In this document: positions 28,231 through 41,878 of the stretch, one piece after another | Position numbering within the stretch: position 1 is the stretch's first letter | Layout of the letters: each line of letters opens with the position of its first letter | Source of the DNA: Sorex araneus | Lineage: Eukaryota > Chordata > Mammalia > Eulipotyphla > Soricidae | DNA length: 64,000 bases | Assembly: GCF_027595985.1 (NCBI RefSeq) | Contig: NC_073302.1 | Coordinates: 404,424,503-404,488,502 of the forward strand | Direction: 5' to 3' | Notes under the pieces: generated by a model | What the model was told of the DNA's origin: nothing | Databases searched by the model: none | The model's input: only the letters and a program-made list of their open reading frames with translations | Made by a program: the position numbers and the translations under genes

Positions 28231-28280
28231 ATAAAATAAAATAAAATAAAATAAAATAAAATAAAATAAAATAAAATAAA
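28227..28280 (+). repeat. (AAAAT)n microsatellite
   Basis: About ten AAAAT units directly downstream of a SINE, evidently grown from its A-rich tail. Confidence 0.95.
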
Positions 28281-28290
28281 AGGTTGCAAC

Positions 28291-28470
28291 CAATTTTTCT
28301 TTTTTTGGCATTTTGGATCACACCCGGCGATGCTCAGGGGTCACTCCTGGCTCTGCACTCAGGACTCACTCCTGGCGGTGCTCAGGGGACCATATGGGAT
28401 GCTGGGGATCGAACCCGGGTCAGCCGCGTGCAAGGCAAAAGACTTACCCGCTGTGCTATCGCTCCAGCCC
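28291..28470 (-). repeat. Young SOR-type SINE, antisense, with target-site duplication
   Basis: GGATCACACCCGGCGATGCT, GGACCATATGGGATGCTGGG, GATCGAACCCGGGTCAGCCG and GCTGTGCTATCGCTCCAGCC. Flanked by AGGTTGCAAC at 28281-28290 and 28471-28480. It faces the sense SINE at 28043-28230. Confidence 0.95.
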
Positions 28471-28533
28471 AGGTTGCAACTATTTTAACACAAAATACAG
28501 TGGCACCCTATCAAATCAAGGAATTTTTACCTT

Positions 28534-28625
28534 GGGCTGGAGAGATGGCATGGCAGGGAGGGCATTTGCGTGGCACTTGGGCAACCCGGGTTCCTTCCCT
28601 GGCAATCCGTATAGTTTCGTGTGCC
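28534..28625 (+). repeat. SOR-type SINE, sense, 5' part
   Basis: TGGGCTGGAGAGATGGCATG, GGGAGGGCATTTGCGTGGCA and CAACCCGGGTTCC. Confidence 0.75.
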
Positions 28626-28900
28626 GTGTGCAATACAAGCGCCCTACCTGTGGTACCCATATCCTTGGCCTGATGAATTCTTGCTTTTCAGGACTACTCA
28701 GTCCCTGGTTCTCACCTTTCTCCTTGGGATCCATAACCCGCCAAAGGCAAGAGGTGTTCTGTGCCACAAAGATGATCCCGCAACTACAATGTCAGTTAAA
28801 CATTTTCGATCATCTTTGGTCTGATGCACACCACTACGGACACAGACGCCAGTAAAATCTATTCTCATCCAGAACCACACACCAATTTAAAAAGATAAGC

Positions 28901-29050
28901 TAGGGGCAGGAGCAGTAATTACGTGGGTAGTACGCTTACTTTGCACATGGCCAATCCTAGCTCAAATCCAGGGATCCCCTCCCCACTCCCTATGGTCCCA
29001 CAAGCCCACCAGGGTTAAGCCCTGAGGACTGCAGGGGTAGCCCTGAAGCA
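28901..29050 (+). repeat. SOR-type SINE, sense, diverged
   Basis: GGGGCAGGAGCAGTAATTAC, GTACGCTTACTTTGCACATG and GGTTAAGCCCTGAGGACTGC. Confidence 0.7.
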
Positions 29051-29247
29051 AAAACAAAACAAAACAATTAAAACAATTAAAAAAGTTAAATGTTTCTTCC
29101 TCTGACACTGCCATCCTCAACTCTGGCAAGTTTACAAGGGAGAAGGCAGTTAATATCTCCAAGGGGGTTTGGTTGCACTATCCACCCATCACTCAGGGGC
29201 TAGGCCTTCTGCAGGAACACATCCTATTGGGGAAGTGTCTGCCCCTA

Positions 29248-29285
29248 GGGCGGGGGTGGGGGGCTGGAGGGGGTGGAGGGTGGGG
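29248..29285 (+). other. G-quadruplex-type G-rich run
   Basis: At least five runs of 3-6 G separated by 1-5 bases (GGGCGGGGGTGGGGGGCTGG, then GGGGGTGGAGGGTGGGG). It lies on the strand opposite the SRPK2 transcript, so the RNA there is C-rich. Confidence 0.8.
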
Positions 29286-29731
29286 TCGTGATCCCAAACA
29301 GAGGGAAGCTGGTGAAAGGACAGCAATAAGCCTTTCCCACATCCAGATGTCAAAAAAGGGAGGGATCAGGTGCCCACCCACAGGGCTGGGCGAGGTAAGA
29401 GTCCAGGTCAGACTGGTCTTTCCTGTCCTCAGCAGGCAGAGGGAATGGGGAGAAATCACTTCTCAACCCACTGGAAGATGAACGTATTCCTGAGGGCTCC
29501 CCATGGCCTGGCCTCCCAAAGCAAATAAAGCTGTCGCTTGTTGGGGGACATTAGGATTTCGATATATGAATCTGACATAGAGAGGCAGAAGTGGATGAAG
29601 ACTAAACTCATAAGCGCTGAGTACTACTGGCTCACATCCTGCCACGCTATTCAAAATGTTTTTCTTAACCATCTTTGGTGGCTGATGTCCTCACCTGAAG
29701 AAAAAAAAAATCATAAATCTTAATAACTTGG

Positions 29732-29908
29732 GACCGCAATGATAGTATAGCGAGTAGGGCGTTTGCCTTGCACACGGCTGACCTGGGTTTGATCCCCAGC
29801 ATCCCATATGGCCCCCGGAGCATCACCAAGGGCAGAGTGATGCTCTGGACCTGAGTGCAGAGCCAGGATTAGCCCATGAGCATTGCTGGGTGTGATATAT
29901 AGCTCAAA
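29732..29908 (+). repeat. SOR-type SINE, sense
   Basis: CAATGATAGTATAGCGAGTA, GGGCGTTTGCCTTGCACACG, GTTTGATCCCCAGCATCCCA and CATGAGCATTGCTGGGTGTG. It has a small internal duplication with GAGTGATGCTCTGG. Confidence 0.88.
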
Positions 29909-31819
29909 AAGCTATATAACCAAATTTTAATAAGCTAAGAACAGTAATGATATTCTTTACCACAAACTCCAGCTTCCTATCAAAATTCCTGGACAATATA
30001 GGATAAACATCAATCACTGACACTGACGTATAAGCTAGAAAGATGACACTTTAGCTGCACTGATTTTTAACTGTAACACAAAAATCCTCGTGTCCCACCC
30101 CATGGGACACAATGCCACATAAGCAATGTGGGGCGGGGGCGGGGAAGACATCATACCTGGTGGTGCTCAGAAAGCCTCACGTGGAGTTGGGTCTGCTGTG
30201 CGCGGGGAAGCCCCTTACCTTCAATACACTTACCGATTTTACTCTAGCATCATTTTTGCCACAGAGTGGCGTGTTTGTTGGTTTTTTTTTTTTTTTTTTT
30301 TTTTTTTGGTGGCGGATGCTGCCGTGTTTGAGGGCCAGGGACATGCAGGCACTGAGGGCGCTCAGCCTACTCCGCTGTGCCCAGGGTTCACTCCTGGCCT
30401 GGCTGGGAAACCAGAGTGAAGGGGTGTGGGTCTGGGGGAGCGGGGCTATAGCCAGAGCGGCTGCATGGGGGAGGCTGTACTCTCTCCCTGGAGCCTCTGT
30501 CAAGCACTTCCTATTTTCCTTTGGGCACAGGCAAAGGAGGGAGCAAAGGCAGCTCCACTGACACGGGCGCCTGAGAAAGCCAGTGATGTCAGACACGGCC
30601 CATTGGGCAGGGGCTCGGAGCAGAAACGAACCAGGCTCCCTCACCAGTCTGACCTCGAAGGAAGGAAAGCCCTGCTGATGACCAATGGACAGTCGGACGA
30701 ATGGACTAATAGACGACAGGGTGAGAGGAGAGCCAAAAGCAAGGGCTGTCCTGCTGGCAAGAAGCCCGTGCAGGGCATCGTTCCGAGACCAGAGCAAGCC
30801 CAGTGCAGGCTGCACACACTACCCCGCGCAACCTCCACCAGGCGGCCCCTTCCTGTTGCCCTTTCTCTTCTCTCCAACAGGTGGTTCCCAGCCCAAACAA
30901 AGGCGGGCAAGCACTGGGGCACACCACCCTGGGGTTGCAGCGCTCGAGCACCAGCTGGTGAAGGGAACGAGTGTGCACTGGTCCTCACTGATGCCCACAA
31001 CAGGGAAGGGAGGTGCCCGTGGCCTGGTGCGGGAAACGGCTCAACCTGGGCTTTGCTGGTGCTTGGCACCTCTCTCTTCCGTCAGCAGGTCAACGATACC
31101 GTCTTCACGACAGGGTGAGGCGGGCGGCCCGAGGGGCTGGCTGCATGTCTTCTACCAGGCAAGGCCACCCACAACCACGAGGTCCGTCCCCCACGAGATC
31201 CGGAAACCTTCTGCAGTCTGGGTGGGAGTGGTCTGCCTTGATTCGAGAAAGGACACACTGGGTTCCGGGCCGAAAGAAATCCTGCCATTCTCCAAAATAA
31301 TTTTCTGGACATGTCCTGGGGGCAGGGCGCACCCGCTCACTGAGCCAGCGCCATCTGGCTCCGTCAGGACCTGAGAAGCAACTCAGAGGGCCCAGCAGCC
31401 GCACCCGCCTGCCCTCTTCTCATGAGAGGCTGGACGCTGCCCACCGACGTTGCCCACCGAGAGGCCAGGAGACGACTCCACGATGCTTAGAGGTGCCCTG
31501 GGCTCCCCTCTCTGCCGCTCACCATGCACGAGGCAAGGACTTTTCACTGCAACACTGCAGGGGAACGCGTGCATGAGGAGACCGCAGCCCAACACTTGCG
31601 AGACCCGGACTCAGAGCGGGCTCTCCCCCACCCCCACAAAACAGTCAGGAGAAAACGGGGGCGGGGGGGCCACAGGCTGTGAAGACAGCTCAAAACGACT
31701 ATAGTTGACACTGCAGACACGGTCCGTCCAGCACTGCTGGGAGCACGGAGCTGGGAGCACCACAAGGGGGAAAAAATTGAAAAAGGGAAGATAATTCTGG
31801 TGGACTCTTAAATATCACT

Positions 31820-31998
31820 TGGAGCTGGAGAACACAATATAGGCGGCAAAGCGATTGTCTTGCACGTGACCAACCCAGTTCGAACCCCAGATCTGATGCC
31901 CCCCACAAGCCCTGCCAGGAGTGTGCCCTAAGTGCAGAGCCAGGAGTCAACCCTGAGCACTGCCAGGTATAGCAGGAAAACAACCCCCCCCCAAAAAA
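31820..31998 (+). repeat. SOR-type SINE, sense
   Basis: GGAGCTGGAGAACACAATAT, GATTGTCTTGCACGTGACCA, GTTCGAACCCCAG and AGAGCCAGGAGTCAACCCTG; A-rich tail precedes the AT repeat. Confidence 0.85.
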
Positions 31999-32004
31999 AA
32001 AGTG

Positions 32005-32056
32005 TACATATATATATATGTGTATATATATATGTGTATATATATATATATATAAA
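32005..32056. repeat. AT/GT dinucleotide repeat
   Basis: ATATATATATATGTGTATAT-type sequence, just past a SINE tail and about 280 bases past the donor of exon 32333-32425 in the SRPK2 transcript. Confidence 0.9.
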
Positions 32057-32285
32057 CACATCTTAAACCCCTATTATACAGATTGGTGCTTTGAGTTGGT
32101 GAGCGAAGAGGGAGAGGAGATTATGAGTCTTTTTTTTATAAAGATTTTCTTACAAAATTCTTTTACCACATGAATAGATGGTTCGAGTTTATTTCTTGAG
32201 CATTGTCTTCTTCAGCAGGTTCCTCGGTCGTAAAAGTCCAGATCTTCTTTGCCCAAAGACAAATGCAAAATTTCCTCCCCCTCTA

Positions 32286-33555
<1,270 letters not shown>

Positions 33556-33699
33556 CTAGGACGCAACAGATCACAGGCTCAGGCAGGCCTCGGAAACGGA
33601 CCCCTGAGTCAGCAACGTTTTCTCCTGGTTCAAAGGACCCATTTATGAGGATCCAAATAAAATCAAAAGGCCTCCTGGAGGACTTTACATCAAAGCCAG

Positions 33700-33844
33700 A
33701 GAAAGGAGGGTGTTTGCAAGGCACGTGGCTGACCCGGGTTCGATCCCAAGCATCCCAGAGGGTCCCTCAAGCACCTCCAGAAGTAATTCCTGAGTGCAGA
33801 GCCAGGAATAAACCCTGAGCATCACTGGGTGTGACCCAAAAAGC

Positions 33845-33845
<1 letters not shown>
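33700..33845 (+). repeat. SOR-type SINE, sense, 5' truncated
   Basis: GTTTGCAAGGCACGTGGCTG, ACCCGGGTTCGATCCCAAGC, AGTAATTCCTGAGTGCAGAG and CATCACTGGGTGTGACCCAA, running straight into a CA repeat. Confidence 0.88.

Positions 33846-33846
<1 letters not shown>

Positions 33847-33934
<88 letters not shown>
33847..33934 (+). repeat. (CA)n followed by A18
   Basis: About 35 CA units with one TA interruption, then a run of A; about 290 bases upstream of the SRPK2 exon 33486-33555 in transcript sense, where the RNA is (UG)n. Confidence 0.97.
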
Positions 33935-35175
33935 CCCACATCACTTTTGAAAACCAGCTTTCTTCCCAGAATGCTCAAAGAAGCTTCGGCAACATCATTA
34001 GATCTCTGAAAGGAAGTAAGCAGGACTTATTTCATCCCGGGAGCTGGAAGAGCAGGTCTGAGGGCCAAGGCCCGGCTCAGGCTCGCCCGCGGCCACAGGC
34101 AGTCCCCACGGCAGATCTGAGGACACTGAGCCTGCAGCGCTATGGCCAGCAGCTCTTACCAGCACCTCATCACCTATTTCCATTCTCTCTTAAACCATCC
34201 CGGACTCAAAGGACAAGCCAGACCCAGGACAGCCACTCTTGCTCAGTCCCAGGTCTCAGGAGAAAGCCAGTGAAACAAAGACACCCCTGAGGGTGGGGAG
34301 GACAGTGGCCTCCTGGGTTGACATAACTGCATCCAGCGAGCCAGCTAACCGAATAGAACCACCTCAGGACCACCTGGGTGGCAACAGACAATGAAAAATA
34401 TTGACAGCTCTCTGCCAACCGAATGCTCCAGCACCAGAGTCCAATACAGGCGTGTGTTCTCAAGAGGAAGCTCCATCTTACTTCTGGCTTTCCCCACCCA
34501 TGCTTCTGCCTGTCCTGCTCTGCTGGCAACCCCAGCTGGGCGTCAGGGAGCACAGTCCACAGGCGGGAGGATGGGAGGCAGTGGGGAAGAGCCCTGCGGT
34601 CTGACCAGGACGCAGCTCACCGAGTCCCAGCATGGGGGATGATGGTTCCACACACACATGGAGTCAGCCCCTCACCACCTATCAATGCAGCACAAGCCTA
34701 GGGGAGCACTCAGAGCTGACAGGAAACACACTGGAAGGTCTTCCCCAGCCGGGGTTGCAGCCAGTGGCCCCTGAGAAGGACCCACTGGGGCCAAGGTCCA
34801 GGACCACTGCTTCTCTGGGCATTTGCCTAAGCCCTCCAGGGTGGTAGAGCAATGTCCTTAAGGTATGACACAAAGATGTGCCAGGTGAGTGTCCTCTGAA
34901 AGGAAAGCCAATGGACTGGCACCCGTGGATGAGTGTCCAACGAGATGCTTTGGCCAAAGAAGGTCCCATCAACATAGCAGCACAAAAAACCCCAGGGGAC
35001 AGGCTTTGTTTTAAGGAGGGGAGGACGCCGGGTCCACTCTGACAGGTGGAGCCAGGCAGTGGCCTCCTGGGTTGATAGGGCTGCCCCCAGTACCAAGCCA
35101 GCCTGGAGTCCTGGTCTGGGTTTACCTGGCTCGGGTTTGCTGCAGAGGGATGAGATCTAAACTACCAGGGCAAAG

Positions 35176-35348
35176 GGGCCGGAGCGATAGTAGAGCAGGT
35201 AGGGTGTTTGTCTTGCATGCGCCGACCTCAGTTCGGTCCCTGGCATCTCATCTCGATCCCCGAACACCGTCAGGAGTAATTCCTGAGTGCCGAGCCAGGA
35301 CTTAACCCCTGAGCATTGCCGGATGTGACCCAAAAACCAAAACAAAAC
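35176..35348 (+). repeat. SOR-type SINE, sense, near full length
   Basis: GGGGCCGGAGCGATAGTAGA, GCAGGTAGGGTGTTTGTCTT, AGGAGTAATTCCTGAGTGCC and GAGCATTGCCGGATGTGACC. Confidence 0.92.
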
Positions 35349-36426
35349 ACAAACAACTGGGGCATGGACAACAGGCCAAAAATGCACACCTGGGAATATG
35401 ACAGAGGTCTGCGGCCTTCAAGGTGGGAAGTACAGTGTCAGGGACTTGGGACCCAAGGCCTCTGCCATGCAAGGCCTGTGCTCTAGCACTTTTAAAGTCA
35501 CATTTTTTGCCCTGACCATTAATTCTTACTACCTGGGCATTCGGAATCTTCACTACACACTCCCCGTCCCCCCGGGAGATCGTGCACCTAGCTGGACCTC
35601 TATTCTCAGTATCTGAAGACAACAGACAGGAATCGCCCTCACATGCTGCCTGTTTGCTCCAGGAGGGAACCCAGGGTGGTGAGGTTGTCTGACTGACTTC
35701 CTGTTTCAACTCCACATCACTATGGAGCGGGTACAAAGGCATTTACTCAGGGGCCAGGATGGAAGGTGGCTTGAAGGACAGCTAGTTTTGAGCCCCCAGC
35801 ACCGCACTGTCTGCTCCACGTGACCTGATCATTGAGCTGGAAACAGCCCACGAGTGACACCAGGTGTGGCTTCCAGACAGGCCAAAGCAAAGTCACCGAC
35901 TGAGGAGCCCCCACATGTAACATACAAAGGAGCAACTTCTCTCCCCCTACAGAAGCTTCGGACCAGACAGAAAACTCCAGGAGCCCCAAAGCACAAGAAG
36001 AGGAAAGGGATTTCCAAAAACCCCCTTCGAGAAGCCATCATGGCCTTTCATTCCTTCTCTTTCCTCCCGCCCCAGAACATGTGTGGGCAGGGACAGTGCC
36101 TGTCTCCATGGCTGCAACACTGGAGGAACTCCGGGCTCGGGCCCACAAAACTCTCCAAGGCATCACTGTAGCCTGGTCCTATGAATTCAACACACAGTTG
36201 CATATTAAACCATAAGGAAAATGGAGGAGTGGGCAAATAAGATCAAATAATATCGCAGCTTTAACAGGTTACCAGGAAGAAAAACAAGAACAACAACAAT
36301 CTTTTCTGATAAGAAACTAAAACAAACAAAAGCCTAAAACCTCAGAAGTAGCCCACAAAGAGCTGGAAACGACTGTGCCTGAGTCGCAGGAGTGGTGTCG
36401 GAACAGATTCAAAAGAGCGTATGCGT

Positions 36427-36427
<1 letters not shown>

Positions 36428-36473
<46 letters not shown>
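36428..36473 (+). repeat. (CA)23 microsatellite
   Basis: Uninterrupted CA repeat; UG repeat in the SRPK2 RNA. Confidence 0.96.
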
Positions 36474-36476
<3 letters not shown>

Positions 36477-36640
36477 ACACCAGCTCCCCTCCCAGCAGTC
36501 TTTTCAACCCCCCTTTTCACTGAGGTTCCTGCCACTTTTCAAGGTGCTTACGTGGACACCCGTGCACACACGCCCACGCGCCCGGTCTTTGCACACTCTT
36601 GCCCACTGTGGCTCCTGCCACTTTCCTAGGCAAGAGCAGA

Positions 36641-36704
36641 AGCCAACCAAACTGAGACTGTGTGCCAGCCTCAGCCAACCAAACTGAGACTGGACACCAG
36701 CCTA
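36641..36704 (+). repeat. 32-bp tandem duplication
   Basis: Two head-to-tail units beginning AGCCAACCAAACTGAGACTG (36641 and 36673), differing at a few bases in their second half. Confidence 0.9.
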
Positions 36705-37305
36705 AGGTGTCCTCATCTGAGGGCGAGAGAGAGTGAAAGAGGGCACCACCATCACTTCCTCACCTCGGTGACCATGTCCTATTTCTCAGGTTACATCATC
36801 AGAATCTAACCCTCCAACTTAGAAGCACAAGGTTTCAGAGTTGAAAGAGTTCTCAGAGCCCGGGTTTGGACAGCCCCAACGGGGGCCCGTCTCTGCTGCC
36901 GGCACGGGGGGGAGGCGCCATCTCGCCACATCCAGAGGCAGAACATTCCTTCCCCACAGCTACGGCCTCGAGCCGTGTTCCCTTTCTAGCGCCCCGACCT
37001 CAGCCACCCGCTGCAACCCAGCGCCACCTCCTCGTCCTCCTCCGGCCTCACACGGTGAGGTGGATTCTGCTCCACATGGCAGCGTCTCAGATGAGCACAA
37101 AGGAACCGGTCCCTGGCCAACATTTCTTTGAAGCGTTCTCTCCAAACATACTGAGCATGGCTTAGGTGCTGATAGTCACAGAAAACCTTTATGTTTAAAG
37201 CTGTGATCTAGTGTTATGTCACAGGCATACAGAAATAGAAAAGCAAAGCATTCGCATCTGGTGACTCACGTCAAAAAAAAAAATACTGATGATTTGGATA
37301 TAGTC

Positions 37306-37440
37306 AGGAGGCAGTCCAAAGGGACAGAGCGGCGGACTTTGCATGGGGGAGGCCTGGGTTCGTTCCCCATCACTGTATGGTCCCCTGGGCACCACTGGGA
37401 GGAAGCCCTGAGCCACTGAGGTGGGGTGGTCCAAAAATAA
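37306..37440 (+). repeat. SOR-type SINE, sense, diverged
   Basis: GGAGGCCTGGGTTCGTTCCC, TGTATGGTCCCCTGGGCACC and GGAAGCCCTGAGCC. Confidence 0.72.
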
Positions 37441-37597
37441 AAACCTGAATGAAAAACATCAAATGCTGATTATAGCATTATCTCTGTAAAACTTGTCCTT
37501 TAACATCCAAAGACACACAGTATAGCACATTAAGATAAAAAAAAAAATCATTAATTTTTGAAAAAAAAGTTACATTTATTATGTTTTTGGTGTTTTT

Positions 37598-37758
37598 TTT
37601 TTTCTTTTTGGGTCACACCTAGCAACGCTCAGGTGTTACTTCTGGCTCTGCACTTAGGAATTATTTCTAGTAGTGCTCAAGGGACCATGTGGGATGCTGG
37701 GAATTGAACCTGGGTCGGCCACATGGAAGACAAACGCTCTGGCTCTGTGCATAGCTTT
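37598..37758 (-). repeat. SOR-type SINE, antisense
   Basis: TTTTTGGGTCACACCTAGCA, GTTACTTCTGGCTCTGCACT, GACCATGTGGGATGCTGGGA and ATTGAACCTGGGTCGGCC. Confidence 0.88.
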
Positions 37759-38104
37759 TTATAAAAAAATTTTTTCTGTTCTCCCTGGGTGTCACCTAGG
37801 GGTGCTGAGGAGACAGCGTGGTGCCTGGAGCCAGACCCAGAGCCTCTTCAGGCAAAGCTCATGCTCCCGGCTCTTGGCCGTGCATGCTGTGCGCATGAGG
37901 AGGCAAGGGCCCTGCTTTCTGCAACGTCCTTTCACTTCATGAGAAGAGAATCTGGAATGAGGACAACATATGGCTGAGAGAAACTACCAAGTATCAGAGC
38001 ACTGGAGGGAGCCAGGAAGGGGGCTGAGTGGGAGGGAGAGCACTTCCCTTACAGGTGTGAAGTCCTGACTTTGGTCGCTAGAGAGTTAAGAAAATACAAC
38101 ACCT

Positions 38105-38283
38105 GGGGCTGGAGCAATAGCACAGTGGGTAGGGCATTTGCCTTGCATGCGGCCGACCCGGGTTCGATTCCCAGCATCCTATATGGTCCCCTGAGCACTG
38201 CCAGGAGTAATTCCTGAGTGCAGAGCCAGGAGTAACCCCTGTGCATCACCGGGTGTGACCCAAAAAGAAAAAAAAAAAAAAAA
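38105..38283 (+). repeat. SOR-type SINE, sense, full length
   Basis: GGGGCTGGAGCAATAGCACA, GTGGGTAGGGCATTTGCCTT, GCATGCGGCCGACCCGGGTT, CGATTCCCAGCATCC, AGTAACCCCTGTGCATCACC and an A-rich tail of about 15. Confidence 0.95.
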
Positions 38284-38709
38284 CACCAGCCTAAGAAACA
38301 CACCGTTACCACCAACGCTTCCCTTTTAAGCGTAAGAACAATGTGGCTGAACACACTAAAAGCTGCTGAGAGACAGACAGACAGAGACTGGCTAAGAGGG
38401 AACATTCATGCTCATCTACTCACAGGTCTGGAAAGTATGAGGTGCAGGGCGGGGAGTGGCACCCCGAGGGCTGACAGCGGGGTGAGGCGGCACACCCCAG
38501 GGCGCTGAGTGAGCACTCACCGTGCACTCCCCAAGCACTCTGGGGCTATGCAGAAGTGCCCAGACAGCCGAGGGCAATGAACATGCTAAAAGGTTTTCAA
38601 GACTGCGCTTCATAAAGGCAGAAGAAATAGGGCCATGACAGAGCTTTCACAGTAGAGCACAGGCCCAGCAGGGGCCCTCAGTCTGACCAGTATCCATGCA
38701 TGAGGACAT

Positions 38710-38711
<2 letters not shown>

Positions 38712-38769
<58 letters not shown>
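38712..38769 (+). repeat. (CA)29 microsatellite
   Basis: Uninterrupted; followed by a C-run and alternating CGCG sequence (GCACGCGCGCGCACGCGCTC). Confidence 0.96.
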
Positions 38770-38771
<2 letters not shown>

Positions 38772-39308
38772 CCCCATGCATGCACGCGCGCGCACGCGCT
38801 CGCTTGCCGCTGAGCTCCACAGGGCATGGCCCTGGACTCCCTCAAAGCACTGCTGGAAGGGACCCTTGCCCCTTGCCCTTTTATTACTGCTGGGTGCAGC
38901 AGCTTTAAAAGAAGACATTCAACGCAAGGCAGGGTGAGCGCTGGCTCTGGGGAATGATTTCTTCCCCTGCAGGGAGACAGGCTCTACCAGAGAGGCCACG
39001 GAGAAGGTGCCAGCATTCGCGCACAGACAACCCTCCCCATCAGAGAAGGCCCCTCCTGCCCGGGACGGGGAGACAGGGGGATGTGTACAGCACGTGGGGA
39101 GGCTGTAGGAGTGGGTCCTCAGGAAACACGAAGAAAGCAAAAACTCCCTGACTAGGCCTGAGGAGAAAGAGATGGTTTGAGAAGAATCTTCTTCTTTTCC
39201 ATTTTTTTGGTAACACCAGGGCAGTGCCCAAGGGTGTTGGGGGCTGGGGGAGCAAACCCAGCCCTCCTGCTGCCACAACAGCAGCTGACCCCACTGAGGT
39301 GCCTTCTA

Positions 39309-39786
<478 letters not shown>

Positions 39787-40270
39787 TTAGGACTCAGGGC
39801 TGAGTGAGAGGCTTGTGCGGATGCCACGCCTGCCGGGCATGGGGTCCGCAGTCTTAGGAGAACACATTGCAGGGCCATTTAGGCCCAGAATCCCGAGTCT
39901 CTGCGATTCTCAGTCTCTGCCTCTGAGAATATTTCACAGGCGGCTACATTCCTCCCCTTCCTCTTGAGTCCGCAGTGGCAGAGCCCACCCCCTTCCTGTG
40001 GAGCACACCCAGTTCGGATTGGTGAGGCACAGCAGAAAGGAGACTGCTCTGGCAGCCCACCCCCTTCCCGGTGACTGTGCTTGCCTGACACCCACAGCCA
40101 ACCTCTGCCTCGGGCCGGGCTGAGTGCATGGACTGCACTGGCTCGGGGACTACCCACAACCACAGAATCAAGCCGTGGAGAAGAAAAATCCCCAGGACAA
40201 GGTCCTGGTGAAATTTGAGATTGCTCTGGCCACTCTCAACTCCAAGGTGACCCAGAGGAAGGACACGGAC

Positions 40271-40271
<1 letters not shown>

Positions 40272-40331
<60 letters not shown>
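40272..40331 (+). repeat. (CA)30 microsatellite
   Basis: Uninterrupted CA repeat about 510 bases upstream, in transcript sense, of the SRPK2 exon 39661-39761. Confidence 0.96.
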
Positions 40332-41190
40332 AGCTTCGGAGGGCCCCAGGGTTGCTTTTCAGTCAATCCCAAACCATGGCGGTTATTTCAGGAGCAAACC
40401 CGGTGACAAGTAACAAAGGAAACAAAGCCAGTGTGGGCCAGACAGAGAATCTTCAAGTGACTCAGCATCTTCATCACCCAACCTCAAACTGACCTAGAAA
40501 GCTCAGATTTCTGCAAAGGATGAAATGCAGCTGCGGTTTCTATGTGTTTCAGGATTCCAAACTGGAACTTAGAGACTAAACAGCAAAGTCTGCCCGGCAC
40601 AAACACTACACAGCCTTGTACAGTTCCCCTTGGGCACACCCACGTCAGGCCGTCTCCAGTGGCGGCGAGAGGAGGCTCTGTTCCCCGCCGTCAGCCAGGC
40701 AGCGGGCGCGCAAGGAGCCAGAGCTGACCTGGGCTCGGGGTGGTCGCACCCGACCCCCCAATCAGCACTGGGGGCTGAGGGAGTAAGAGGCTGCTGGAGA
40801 GTGGGCAACGTAATAGAAGAGCGGGAAGGGGGCTTGCCTTCCAGGCAGACAACCTGGGCTCACTGACCAGCATCTCCTGTGGGCCCCTGAGCCCCACCAG
40901 GACTGAGCCCTAACCTTCTTCCCATTCTGCTTGCAAGATGGAATAGCGCATCTGACTCTGGCATGTGTGCACCTGTTCCTGCTCCCCTGTTGGAGCTTTT
41001 CCTACCGCTCCGCAGTGCTTCCTCCTGTCCAGCCTTTGTGCGACCCTTTGCAGACCGCCCAGCCTCTAGATGGAGCAGTCCTGGGCACAAGGCCTTCCCG
41101 GACTCCCGGGCAGGTCCCGGTCTCCTTCATCTTTTCTGGGACTCTAGGGAGGCAGCAAGAACATAGACCAGCACCCTCTGAAGACTCACT

Positions 41191-41878
41191 CCGTCTGGGG
41201 GCCCAAAAACACTCAGAAAAAACACCATCTGCACCCCTATGTTCAGTGCAGCACTACTCATCTGAATCTGAAACCGTGTGAGTGCCTGAGAACAGACGAA
41301 CGGATAAAGAAACTATGGCATATCGACACAATGGAATATTACTCAGCTGTTAGGAAAAATGCAGCCAAGAAATTTGCCTATAAATGGACGGACATGGAGA
41401 ATATCATGCTGAATGAAATGAGTCAGAAGGAGATGAACAGAGACAGTGATTGCCTTCATTTGTGGTATATAACAAATGTATATATGTAGAAGACATAGCT
41501 ACAGCCAGGGAAAACAGGGTCTAGAAGGACCACAAGTGTGTGTGTGTTGGGGTGGGGGGGGTGCGTGGAGGGTAGGTAAGATAGAGAAGATGGCAATAAT
41601 AGCAGGAAATGATGACGCAAAACAAATACTGAATGTCAAAAATAGGTAAAGGGACGAAAACCACTCAGTATATGGGGAGCAGGGAGGGAGGGAGGGAGAG
41701 CGAGTGTGTGTGCCACAGACAAAGGCTGGGGGCAGGGAGACTGGGGACACTGGTGCTGGGAAATGTGCACTGGTGGAGGGATGGGTGTTGGAACACTGTA
41801 TGAGTGAGACCAAATTATGAACAGCTTTGTGAAGATCTATCTCGGAGTGATTCAGCAATAAAATCTTAAAAAAAAAAG
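41191..41878 (+). mobile_element. 5'-truncated L1 with target-site duplication, + strand
   Basis: It carries the familiar end of L1 ORF2 (CACCCCTATGTTCAGTGCAG, GAACGGATAAAGAAACTATG, ACAATGGAATATTACTCAGC, CATGCTGAATGAAATGAGTC), then a G-rich 3' UTR and a tail ending AATAAAATCTTAAAAAAAAA. Flanked by AGACTCACT at 41182-41190 and 41879-41887. Only a short 3' remnant, so non-autonomous. Confidence 0.92.

Noticed and set aside
28227-28280. Regular repeats considered as a CRISPR-like array
   Set aside because: Five-base AAAAT units without spacers; a eukaryotic microsatellite grown from a SINE tail.
30112-31704. Several 100-230-codon open frames on both strands
   Set aside because: They overlap one another in a GC-rich intronic stretch, include homopolymer-derived Phe and Lys runs, and match nothing I know.
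33685-33978. Cys-Val repeat open frames here and at 16722, 36317, 38610 and 39944
   Set aside because: These are translations of (CA)n/(TG)n microsatellites.
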